Positions 24,085 to 31,388 of a stretch of 48,198 nt of DNA are shown here, in pieces. This DNA comes from Parasulfuritortus sp. (GTDB lineage: Bacteria > Pseudomonadota > Gammaproteobacteria > Burkholderiales > Thiobacillaceae): NCBI GenBank assembly GCA_031291185.1, contig JARLJM010000123.1:1-48198 (forward strand), in the 5' to 3' direction. Under the pieces are notes generated by a model. The model made no database searches and was not told where the DNA came from. It saw only the letters and a program-made list of their open reading frames with translations. Each line of letters starts with the position of its first letter. Position 1 is the stretch's first letter. The translations under genes and the position numbers were made by a program.

Positions 24085-24852
24085 ATGACCACTGCAATCC
24101 CCTGCTTCGGCCTGCTCATCATCGGCGATGAAATCCTGTCCGGAAAGAGACAGGACCGCCACTTCCAGAAGGTGCGCGAAATTTTCGCCACCCGAGGCCT
24201 GGCGCTCACGCAGGTCACCTATCTGGGAGACGACCGTTCCAGGCTGACCGCCTTCCTCCGCGACAGCTTCGCCGGCGGCGACATCCTGATCAGTTGCGGC
24301 GGCATTGGCGCCACGCCGGACGACCATACCCGCCAGGCCACGGCGGCCGCCCTCGGCGTACCGCTTCAACTTCACCCCGAGGCTTCAGCGCTGATCACCG
24401 GACGCACGCTGGAGGTCGGTCTGCCGGTCACGCCCGGACGGCTGCAAATGGGCGAATTCCCGGCCGGCGCGACGATCATCCCCAACCCTGTCAACCGCAT
24501 CCCCGGCTTTTCGATCCGGCAGCATCACTTCGTGCCCGGCTTTCCCGAAATGGCCTGGCCGATGATCGAGTGGATACTGGACACTCAGTATCGGGCCCTC
24601 TTCCACAGCCACCGCCAAGTCGAGCTCGGCATGATCGTGCGCGGCCTTGCTGAAGCCACGCTGACCCCGCTGATGCTGGAAATCGAACGCGACCATCCCG
24701 GCCTCAAGGTATTCAGCCTGCCGAAACTGAATATCGAACGCCCCGACGACTACACCATCGAACTGGGCGTGAAAGGCGATGCATCGTGTATCGACGCGGG
24801 TTTCGACCGGCTGCGTGCGGGGACCCTTGCGCTGGGCGGACGTATCGAATAG
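24085..24852 (+). CDS. CinA/MoaB-like molybdopterin-binding domain protein
   Basis: This 255-aa protein has the MoCF-binding fold: LIIGDEILSGKRQDRH, ISCGGIGATPDDHTRQATAAAL and PGFPEMAWPM. It matches the stand-alone N-terminal domain of CinA. The deamidase domain of full CinA is absent. Stand-alone copies are widespread and their role (damaged pyridine nucleotide or cofactor salvage) is unsettled. The start MTTAIPCFG at 24085 follows the terminator; a longer open frame would read through the hairpin. Confidence 0.88.
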   Translation: MTTAIPCFGLLIIGDEILSGKRQDRHFQKVREIFATRGLALTQVTYLGDDRSRLTAFLRDSFAGGDILISCGGIGATPDDHTRQATAAALGVPLQLHPEASALITGRTLEVGLPVTPGRLQMGEFPAGATIIPNPVNRIPGFSIRQHHFVPGFPEMAWPMIEWILDTQYRALFHSHRQVELGMIVRGLAEATLTPLMLEIERDHPGLKVFSLPKLNIERPDDYTIELGVKGDASCIDAGFDRLRAGTLALGGRIE

Positions 24853-24904
24853 CCGGTGCGAGTGGCAATCCGGAGCCACTCATGGCGGCTATTCGATGTT
24901 GCCA

Positions 24905-26281
24905 TCAGTTAAAAACGTACGTCATCTGGACGCTGATCCGGTTGCCCATGCTATTGCCTATGATGTTGGCATCCGTCAGCTGGGTTGCCTGCTGGGCTGC
25001 CGTTCCGGTCAAACCCTTGGTGCCGGGCGCTGGTGCCTCCAGCTTGCGGATTTCATAGTTCAGGTTGAAACGCAGCTTGGGGCTATAGAAATATTGCCCG
25101 CCCAGGGTCCAGGTCGTGAACTTGCGTTCATCGAATGCCGAATTGGTCAGCCGGTTGAGCCGGTCGTAACGCAAATCCGCCTCCCATTTCTTGGCAAATC
25201 TCCAGCCCGTGTCCAGGTAATAACCATCAGCCTTGTTGCTGTCCGCCAGCGCGATCAGATTGACCGGCTCGAAAGCAGTTGTGCCACCGATGTCGTTGAA
25301 GGGTGGATTCGGGCCAATGAATATCATGCCCTTGCCACTCATGTACTCGCCTGAAAAACGCAATCCGTTTCTCAGATACTTGAAGCCGACACCTTCGCGC
25401 TCCCGGTTGTAGTCGACGCCGGAGAAGGTGCGCTTGCCACCCTGATGCCATATGTAGGCCATCACATCTTCCCGCAGCGGGCCTTTGCCACCGAATATGT
25501 AAGCGGCCTGGAGCCGGGCGGTCAGGTCCTTGCTGCTGTTGTTGTCGGAAAACTCGCTGCCATTGCCGTTGCTGAGCATGACGCCATAGGCATATTCCCA
25601 TTTCCCGCGATTGAACCAGTCATACACCTCGACGCCTACGTCGCGATATCCCGACACGGCGCCGACAACCTGCGAACTCGCCAGGGGCACACCGAGGATG
25701 GGTGAGGTCGGGCGCGTCGTGGAGTAGGGCGTGACGAAACGCTCGTTGAGCAGGTTGTCGGTGACGTTGGAGTAATTGATGTAATCCAGCAGCTGAACAC
25801 CCTGCATCGCTTCCTCGCCGAGCGGCAGACGGCCCTGTCCGATCCGGATGCGGGCGCCCGGAATATAGTTGAACGTCACCGTCGCATCGGACAACACCGC
25901 GGGATCCTTGCGTGTCAGGCCGTTGTTGCCGATCTCGCCCAGCAGGAAGTAATTGATCTGCCCATCCGTGCCGGGGATGACGCCGCGAATACCAGGACGG
26001 GCGCGGAATATCTGGAACTGGTCCCGGCTGTTCTGGTCCGGTGCAACCTGATTGAACAGGGCGGTCTGACCGTTGTAGGCCTTCAGGCCGGGCGGCGCGG
26101 AAATACCGCTGACCGCATCACCCTCGTTGTGGACGAACTGCGGCTGGATGAAGCCCCAGAGCTTGAAGGCAGGCGCTCCTGGCGCCTCGTTGTTCTGCAA
26201 CTCAAACCAGTTGGTGGCTGAAGCGAGCTGGGCACACCCCAGCATGGTTGCCGCCAGGGCAACCCGTATCGTCTGTTTCAC
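24905..26281 (-). CDS. Outer-membrane porin, OprP/OprO-like
   Basis: The product is about 458 aa with a signal peptide (VALAATMLGCAQLASA), then FKLWGFIQPQFVH and a long run of alternating amphipathic strands, ending in the aromatic-terminal beta-barrel signature (RISVQMTYVFN). It resembles phosphate-selective porins, but selectivity cannot be read. The GTG at 26281 is favoured by GAGGAG upstream. It lies 57 bases after the DsrE-like gene on the same strand, so both are probably expressed from the ECF-type promoter at 26844-26871. Confidence 0.86.
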   Translation of the reverse strand: MKQTIRVALAATMLGCAQLASATNWFELQNNEAPGAPAFKLWGFIQPQFVHNEGDAVSGISAPPGLKAYNGQTALFNQVAPDQNSRDQFQIFRARPGIRGVIPGTDGQINYFLLGEIGNNGLTRKDPAVLSDATVTFNYIPGARIRIGQGRLPLGEEAMQGVQLLDYINYSNVTDNLLNERFVTPYSTTRPTSPILGVPLASSQVVGAVSGYRDVGVEVYDWFNRGKWEYAYGVMLSNGNGSEFSDNNSSKDLTARLQAAYIFGGKGPLREDVMAYIWHQGGKRTFSGVDYNREREGVGFKYLRNGLRFSGEYMSGKGMIFIGPNPPFNDIGGTTAFEPVNLIALADSNKADGYYLDTGWRFAKKWEADLRYDRLNRLTNSAFDERKFTTWTLGGQYFYSPKLRFNLNYEIRKLEAPAPGTKGLTGTAAQQATQLTDANIIGNSMGNRISVQMTYVFN

Positions 26282-26338
26282 TGTCGTCTCCTCGGATCGA
26301 ATCAATTTGATTTTTATATTTCTGCAGGACAGGCCGCA

Positions 26339-26788
26339 TCAGGGCCGGATATAGGCATAGCCTTCTTGCTGTTTCTTCATCAGTTCGACCACACCGGCAG
26401 GCACGTAGCCGATGGTGCCGAGCATCTCCTCCTTGGTTAGTTTCTGCGCCTTCATGGTGTTCTGACAGGCGACGATCCGGATACCGGCCTTTTCTGCCTG
26501 GTCGATCCGGTCAGCCGCAGGCGATTCCTGCTTGAGCATGGCGATGCCGGGACCATACACGACGACCTCGATATCGACCTGACCGGCGCCCAGTTCCTGC
26601 TGCACGTTGCGCGCATTGTTGAGCGTGAGATCCCATTTCTTGGGATCGTTGTCGCTGACCTGGAACACGACTTTCTGCATGGCCTGTTTCATGGCGGTTG
26701 GCGCGTCGGCATGACTGAACTGAGAGAATAATCCGAGCATCGCTGCCGCCAGGATGGCGAGGTAACGGGCAAGTCTGGAATGGTTCAC
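26339..26788 (-). CDS. Periplasmic DsrE-family protein
   Basis: This 149-aa protein has a signal peptide (LARYLAILAAAMLGLFSQFSHA) and a DsrE/DsrF-like domain (about 36-149: KVVFQVSDNDPKKWDLTLNNARNV, VDIEVVVYGPGIAML, IRIVACQNTMKA). The cysteine Cys108 sits where DsrE-fold proteins carry an active or sulfur-binding cysteine. It ends YAYIRP, matching the end (WAYIKV) of the anti-sigma factor encoded opposite. The GTG start at 26788 has AAGGAG upstream. The family includes sulfur-trafficking proteins; a periplasmic role in sulfur handling is inferred. Confidence 0.88.
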   Translation of the reverse strand: MNHSRLARYLAILAAAMLGLFSQFSHADAPTAMKQAMQKVVFQVSDNDPKKWDLTLNNARNVQQELGAGQVDIEVVVYGPGIAMLKQESPAADRIDQAEKAGIRIVACQNTMKAQKLTKEEMLGTIGYVPAGVVELMKKQQEGYAYIRP

Positions 26789-26843
26789 TGCTGTCTCCTT
26801 AGATGAGTGGTTTGCACAGCCGCCAGAGGGCGGGGCTATACGG

Positions 26844-26871
26844 GAGACGGCACCGGCCGCCGCGTTATTCC
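26844..26871 (-). promoter_or_regulatory. ECF-type promoter toward the DsrE-like/porin genes
   Basis: On the minus strand GGAATAA (26871-26865), 15 bases, then CGTCTC (26849-26844). The same elements with the same spacing drive the opposite sigma gene, which strongly suggests one ECF sigma factor reads both. It lies 56 bases from the GTG start of the DsrE-like gene. Confidence 0.75.
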
Positions 26872-26907
26872 GAAATATTTGTGTTATCAAAAATAAATAT
26901 TCGGCAT

Positions 26908-26935
26908 GGAATAAACTGTCCTGGCTTCACGTCTT
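26908..26935 (+). promoter_or_regulatory. ECF-type promoter toward the sigma/anti-sigma genes
   Basis: GGAATAA (26908-26914), 15 bases, then CGTCTT (26930-26935), 47 bases before the sigma ATG. It matches the divergent promoter base for base in the -35 element and in five of six -10 bases, giving positive autoregulation if the local ECF factor is the reader. Confidence 0.75.
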
Positions 26936-26982
26936 ACTTATCAGATGACTACCCATCCGGACGCAGACAGGTACCCGAATCG

Positions 26983-27543
26983 ATGAACATACTTTCCTTC
27001 CTATGCAACTCGCGCAGCATGCGGGAGCAGCTTGAGCAGAGCCGTCTGCGGCTCTATCGGGTCGCCTATTCCTGGTGCAGCGACCGCGCGCTTTCCGACG
27101 ACCTGGTCCAGGAAACGCTCTCCAAGGCATTGAAAAGCGCCAGCCAGCTGCGCGATCCGGACCGTTTCAACAGCTGGCTGTTCAGCATCATGGCGAATTG
27201 CTGGCGCGATCATTTCCGGAACCACCAGGAGATGGATGACATCGACGAACTGGAGGACTACCGCTGCGTACATGAAGTCACCCCGGAAGATGAGCATGCC
27301 CAGACCCAGATCGTCCAACGTGTGCGGGCGGCCGTCGGCAACCTTCCGGTCGGCCAGCGTCAGGTGCTGACCCTGGTCGATCTGGAGGATTTCTCCTACG
27401 CCGAAGTGGCCAGCATCCTGGGCATCCCCGCCGGCACGGTCATGAGTCGGCTGTGCCGGGCACGGCAAGCGCTGAAAGGCATGCTCCTGGAGTTTGCACC
27501 CAGGCAAACTGCCCAGGTCACCCGGATCAGGAGAGTGAAATGA
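26983..27543 (+). CDS. ECF RNA polymerase sigma factor
   Basis: This 186-aa group 4 sigma factor has region 2 (about 20-85: RVAYSWCSDRALSDDLVQETLSKAL ... SWLFSIMANCWRDHFR) and region 4 (about 118-170: LPVGQRQVLTLVDLEDFSYAEVASILGIPAGTVMSRL). Its stop overlaps the ATG of the anti-sigma gene in ATGA, the normal coupling of such pairs. The start at 26983 gives a short N-terminus; the long open frame upstream overlaps the promoter and is not coding. It probably autoregulates. Confidence 0.94.
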   Translation: MNILSFLCNSRSMREQLEQSRLRLYRVAYSWCSDRALSDDLVQETLSKALKSASQLRDPDRFNSWLFSIMANCWRDHFRNHQEMDDIDELEDYRCVHEVTPEDEHAQTQIVQRVRAAVGNLPVGQRQVLTLVDLEDFSYAEVASILGIPAGTVMSRLCRARQALKGMLLEFAPRQTAQVTRIRRVK

Positions 27544-28277
27544 AAACCGAACGTGCCATTTCAGACGAGTTCATGAATGCGCTGGTGGATGACCAACTCG
27601 ATTCCGACGAAAAAGATTACGCGCTGCGCGAGGCCAACCAGAACACCGAGTTCAGGGAACGGGTATGCGAGCTGCGCGCGCTGAAGGAAATGGTTCAGCA
27701 TGCCTACCCGCAGGTCGCCGACGCTCCGCCCCGGACGCGCGGCAGGACGAGCTTGCGTCTATCCCATCTGCAGTCTCTGGCCGCCTGCTTCATGCTGCTG
27801 ATGATCGGCGGTACCTCGGGCTGGCTGGCCCACGACATCAGTTCCCCGGCCAGCGACAACCAGATGGTCCACTCGCTTCGGGCACTACAGCAGAACGACT
27901 TCGGAATCCACCCCAGCAAATATGTGGTGCATGTCGATACGGCCAATCCGATCCGGCTCAAGACCGCGCTCGACGAAGCCGAAAACCTGCTGACCACCGC
28001 GCAGGACACCAGTCAGCCATCACAGGTGGAAATCATCGCCAACGGCCCGGGCCTGGACCTGCTGCGCACGGGCATCTCGCCATTCGCACAGCGAATTGCG
28101 CTGATGCAGAAAAAATATCCCGGCCTGGATTTCATGGCCTGCGGCCAGACCATCCGCAAACTCAAGGAACAAGGCATCGTGGTCGAACTGCTGCCTCATA
28201 CCCAGGTCACGCCGTCTGCGCTGGAGCAAATCATCACCCGGCGCCTGAAGCAGAACTGGGCCTATATCAAGGTTTGA
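27540..28277 (+). CDS. Transmembrane anti-sigma factor with periplasmic DsrE-like sensor domain
   Basis: This 245-aa protein has an N-terminal anti-sigma domain (about 7-57: DEFMNALVDDQLDSDEKDYAL ... ELRALKEMVQHAY), a single membrane helix (78-97) and a periplasmic C-terminal domain (105-245) of DsrE/DsrF type with Cys201 (DFMACGQTIRKL) and the end NWAYIKV. This last domain is homologous to the periplasmic DsrE-like protein on the other strand (shared YGPG/NGPG-L, C-x-x-T and AYI). The N-terminal domain fits RsiW/RseA-like inhibitors but has no zinc HxxxCxxC. Predicted signal: whatever the DsrE-like cysteine binds or becomes modified by. Confidence 0.85.
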   Translation: MKTERAISDEFMNALVDDQLDSDEKDYALREANQNTEFRERVCELRALKEMVQHAYPQVADAPPRTRGRTSLRLSHLQSLAACFMLLMIGGTSGWLAHDISSPASDNQMVHSLRALQQNDFGIHPSKYVVHVDTANPIRLKTALDEAENLLTTAQDTSQPSQVEIIANGPGLDLLRTGISPFAQRIALMQKKYPGLDFMACGQTIRKLKEQGIVVELLPHTQVTPSALEQIITRRLKQNWAYIKV

Positions 28278-29390
28278 TCACTTGAACGGATTGCTGTCGT
28301 TCAATTCATCGACATATCGCGCGATGCCGCCGCTCTCGCGCCGCAGGTAGTCCTCCACCGCCTGGGCAAAGCGCGGCTCGGCCAGCCAGTGCGCCGACCA
28401 GGTGATGGTCGGCAGGAAGCCGCGTGCCAGCTTGTGCTCGCCCTGCGCGCCGCCCTCGAACTGTCTGATCTTCCGTTCGATGCAGAACTCGATGGCCTGG
28501 TAGTAACAAGCCTCGAAATGCAACCCGGAGTGGTATTCCAGCGTGCCCCACGAGCGGCCATACAACGCATCCCGGTTGTAGAAATTGAGCGCACTGGCGA
28601 TCGGCTCGTCACCCCGATAGGCAACGATGAGCAGGATGTTGTCCGGCATCGTTGCACCGACGCGCAGGAAGAAATCCAGGTTCAGGGCCTGCGGTGAATT
28701 GAACTGTTCGTGGGTGCGCGCATAGCAGCGCATGAAGTGTTCCCAATGCGCCGGGGTGATCCGGTCGCCGGTCAGGTGCTCGAACCGGATGCCGGCCTCT
28801 CGCACCTTGCGCCGTTCCTGCTGGACCTTCTTGCGCTTGTCGCGGCGCAACTCGGCCAGATAATCCTCGAAGCTGGCGTAGCCCGGGTTGCGCCAGTGCA
28901 GCTGCACGCCCTGGCGCAGCATCATGCCGCGGCTCTCCATCTCGCGGGCTTCGGGCTCGTCCGGGAACAGGCAATGCAACGATGACGCGCCCGACTCGCG
29001 GGCCAGTTCCAGCGCAGCATCCAGCAATGCTGCGCGTATTTCGGCCGACCCGGCCAGCAGGCGCGGCCCGGCCACTGGCGTGAACGGCACGCTGCTGACC
29101 AGCTTCGGGTAATAGCGCAGGCCACTGCGCTGATAGGCCTCGGCCCAGGCCCAGTCGAACACGAACTCGCCCCAGGAGTGGCTCTTGAAATAGAGCGGCA
29201 TGGCGCCGACCAGCCGGTCCGCCTCCCAGGCCGTTACGAAGCGCGCGTCCCAGCCGGTAGCGGGGCTGGCACAGCCGCTTTGCTGCAGGGCGTTCAGGAA
29301 GGCGTGACTCAGCAAGGGGTTGTCGCCGGCCAGCGCGTCCCACTGTTCCGGCGGCAGGTCGGCCAGGGTTTCGATCAGGTGGAGGTTCAA
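28278..29390 (-). CDS. GNAT/FemAB-like acyltransferase-family protein (DUF482)
   Basis: This 370-aa protein matches the DUF482/peptidoglycan-biosynthesis-type GNAT family: N-terminal NPLLSHAFLNALQQSGCA, central LAELRRDKRKKVQQERRKV, and C-terminal YYQAIEFCIERKIRQFEGGAQGEHKLARGF. The fold resembles FemAB aminoacyltransferases but substrates are not established. Its ATG overlaps the stop of the upstream methyltransferase gene in ATGA, so they are coupled. Confidence 0.9.
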   Translation of the reverse strand: MNLHLIETLADLPPEQWDALAGDNPLLSHAFLNALQQSGCASPATGWDARFVTAWEADRLVGAMPLYFKSHSWGEFVFDWAWAEAYQRSGLRYYPKLVSSVPFTPVAGPRLLAGSAEIRAALLDAALELARESGASSLHCLFPDEPEAREMESRGMMLRQGVQLHWRNPGYASFEDYLAELRRDKRKKVQQERRKVREAGIRFEHLTGDRITPAHWEHFMRCYARTHEQFNSPQALNLDFFLRVGATMPDNILLIVAYRGDEPIASALNFYNRDALYGRSWGTLEYHSGLHFEACYYQAIEFCIERKIRQFEGGAQGEHKLARGFLPTITWSAHWLAEPRFAQAVEDYLRRESGGIARYVDELNDSNPFK

Positions 29391-29980
29391 ATGTCGCGCC
29401 GCCAGATCAGGGTACGGTTGTTGACCGGCATCTCGACATCGTCGATCAGACGCAGGCCCTGCGCTTCGGCCAGCGCATTGACTGCCTCGAAGTCACGTAC
29501 GCCGCTGGCCGGGTCGCGGTTCTTCAGCCAGACATCGAAACGGGCGTTGCTGTCCGAGGTGAACCGGCCGTTGTAATTGAATGGGCCATAGATGCAGACG
29601 ATGCCGCCCGGCGCCAGCACCCGGCCGATGCCCGCGAACATCCGCTGCACCGACGGCCAGCCGACGATGTGCACGGTGTTGGCGTTGAAGATGGCATCGA
29701 CCATACCGACCGGCCAATGCTCATCGTTCAGGTCGATCACGACCGGCGGCAGCACGTTGGACAGCGCGGCCTCGTCCAGCCAGGCCTGGATGCCTTCGTG
29801 ATTGTCCGGCAACTCGCTGGTCTGCCAGGTCAGGTGCGGCAACGCAGCACCGAAATAGACCGCGTGCTGGCCGGTGCCGCTGGCGATTTCGAGCACCTGT
29901 TTACGGTCGGCAAAGGTCTCGCGCAGCACGGCCAGGATGGGATCGCAGTTCTGTGCGCAGGATTCGGAAAAAGGTTTCAT
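29387..29980 (-). CDS. SAM-dependent methyltransferase, DUF938 family
   Basis: This 197-aa cytosolic protein has a Rossmann methyltransferase core: motif I EIASGTGQHAVYF, an acidic second motif, and VLAPGGIVCIYGPFNYNGRFTSDSN, a signature of DUF938. The substrate is unknown. It is translationally coupled to the downstream GNAT-like gene; the DUF924 gene upstream on the same strand ends 20 bases away. Confidence 0.92.
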   Translation of the reverse strand: MKPFSESCAQNCDPILAVLRETFADRKQVLEIASGTGQHAVYFGAALPHLTWQTSELPDNHEGIQAWLDEAALSNVLPPVVIDLNDEHWPVGMVDAIFNANTVHIVGWPSVQRMFAGIGRVLAPGGIVCIYGPFNYNGRFTSDSNARFDVWLKNRDPASGVRDFEAVNALAEAQGLRLIDDVEMPVNNRTLIWRRDI

Positions 29981-30000
29981 ATGGCAGTTCTCATTTGTGG

Positions 30001-30555
30001 TCAGCCCTTGAAGGCCTGAGGCGAGGCAAGATAATCCAGTTCATCCGCTGTGCTTTGCCGGCCAAGGATGGCATTGCGATGCGGAAAGCGGCCGAAGCGG
30101 CGGACGATGCCGCGATGGTGCTCGGCGAAGCGCAGGTTGTCGGCCAGCCCGGCCGCAGCGAACAACTGCACGGACAGGTCCTGGTCGGCCAGGTGTTCGC
30201 TGTGCATCAGCGGCATGTACAGGAACATCAACCGCTCCTTCGGGATCAACGTGTCGAAACCCTGCGCGACGGCCCGTTTGGTCACGGCCACGGCCCGCTG
30301 CTCGGTGGCGAATGCTTCCGGCCGGCCCCGATACATGTTGAGCGGCAACTGGTCGAGCACGATGACCAGCGCCAGCGCCCCTTCCGGAGTGTCCTGCCAG
30401 TGGTCGAGTTCACCCGCTGCCGCCAGTCGCCAGAGCGGCTCGAATCGGGTCCGGATGCGTTCATCCAGTTCCGGCGTCGAGTCGAACCAGCGCGGGTGCA
30501 TCTCGGCCGAATACCAGAAATCCAGCAGGGCCAAGGAGTCCGGGTCAGTGCCCAT
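30001..30555 (-). CDS. DUF924-family protein
   Basis: This 184-aa protein is of the DUF924 alpha-helical family: LLDFWYSAEMHPRWF, LALVIVLDQLPLNMYRGRPEAFATE and FLYMPLMHSEHLADQD. Function is unknown; structures resemble TPR-like superhelices. AAGGGGG five bases before 30555 supports this ATG over the one at 30570. It starts next to the stop of the SemiSWEET gene, so the four genes 30829-28278 probably form one operon. Confidence 0.92.
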   Translation of the reverse strand: MGTDPDSLALLDFWYSAEMHPRWFDSTPELDERIRTRFEPLWRLAAAGELDHWQDTPEGALALVIVLDQLPLNMYRGRPEAFATEQRAVAVTKRAVAQGFDTLIPKERLMFLYMPLMHSEHLADQDLSVQLFAAAGLADNLRFAEHHRGIVRRFGRFPHRNAILGRQSTADELDYLASPQAFKG

Positions 30556-30556
30556 G

Positions 30557-30829
30557 TCAACCCCCTTCACGGATATGCAGCAGTTTCAGGAACAGCACCA
30601 CCGAGGCCAAGGCCAGGGTGATGCCATTGCCGATGATGATCGGCATGCTGCCCAACAATATCCCGTAGGCCAGCCAGAAGGCGACGCCTAGCGTGAACAG
30701 GGCATACATCGGCAGCGAGATGCCCGACAGGTCGCGCGTCCGCCAGGAATGCAGGGCCTGGGGCAAAAAGGCGATGGTGGTCAGCGCAGCGGCCGGATAG
30801 CCGACCAGATCAAGAAGTGCGGCGGACAT
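30557..30829 (-). CDS. SemiSWEET-type PQ-loop transporter
   Basis: This 90-aa protein has three membrane helices and PQ-loop signatures (LTTIAFLPQALHSWRTRDLSGISLPMYALF). SemiSWEETs dimerise to move sugars across the inner membrane. Length is normal. It is first in a likely four-gene operon with DUF924, DUF938 and GNAT-like genes, with no functional link evident. Confidence 0.92.
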   Translation of the reverse strand: MSAALLDLVGYPAAALTTIAFLPQALHSWRTRDLSGISLPMYALFTLGVAFWLAYGILLGSMPIIIGNGITLALASVVLFLKLLHIREGG

Positions 30830-31205
30830 GATTGGGTTTCAGGAAATCGATGCCACCATTTTAGAACCGATCTCGGCCGCGGACTGATTCAAAGTTGAGA
30901 GCCGGATTGCATTGGCCTTGGCCTCGCATTCCCATCCCCGTTGCCCGGAAACGATTTTCATAGCGGACTATGGCCTGGCAATTATGGAGGACTGCTTGTC
31001 GGCCGAAGCCATGTGTGGAGATGATCGGCCAATGGCTGCTTCGCTCTGGAACTTGCCACAGAGGCTATCAGGCTATTGATCAATCGAGTCAACTGCTATC
31101 GAGTTGATCGCCATAACCGCATATATCCAAAGAAATACAGTTCAGGCAATATACAATTTTGCAAAGTAGCCTAAAACTCTAGCCTCAGCTGATAAGGATA
31201 GCTTT
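30830..31205. other. 376-base gap without a recognisable gene
   Basis: No ORF with coding character is seen. The right half (31100-31200) becomes A/T-rich and could hold the promoter of the signalling genes that follow. A loose inverted repeat (GATCAA.CGA ... AGTTGATC) lies around 31078-31111. No terminator with a T-run was found. Confidence 0.5.
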
Positions 31206-31388
31206 TTGCCAATTCTTCTTGCCGGCGATAGCAAGGACATTGCACTGCCTGTTCAGGAGTTTCTTCGACAGCAAGGGCATCTTGTTACCTACACTCAGGA
31301 AGGATCTGCCGCTGTGGAGGCATTTAGGGCCGAGAGGCCCGACATCGTTTTGATGGATGTGGTGATGCCACTCAAGGGTGACAAATGA
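31206..31388 (+). pseudogene. Truncated response-regulator receiver domain
   Basis: Sixty codons from a TTG at 31206 encode the first half of a receiver domain: PILLAGDSKDIALPVQEFL and then the phospho-acceptor motif DIVLMDVVMP. The chain then stops, missing the second half (beta 4-5 and the conserved Lys). Even the N-terminal acidic pair is altered to GDS. Its stop overlaps the ATG of the GGDEF/EAL gene, so it is either a remnant left by deletion or a coupled leader peptide. An AAGGATAG lies upstream. Confidence 0.6.

Noticed and set aside
31078-31111. Loose inverted repeat before the truncated receiver
   Set aside because: Arms are imperfect and there is no promoter at a fitting distance; not listed as an operator.
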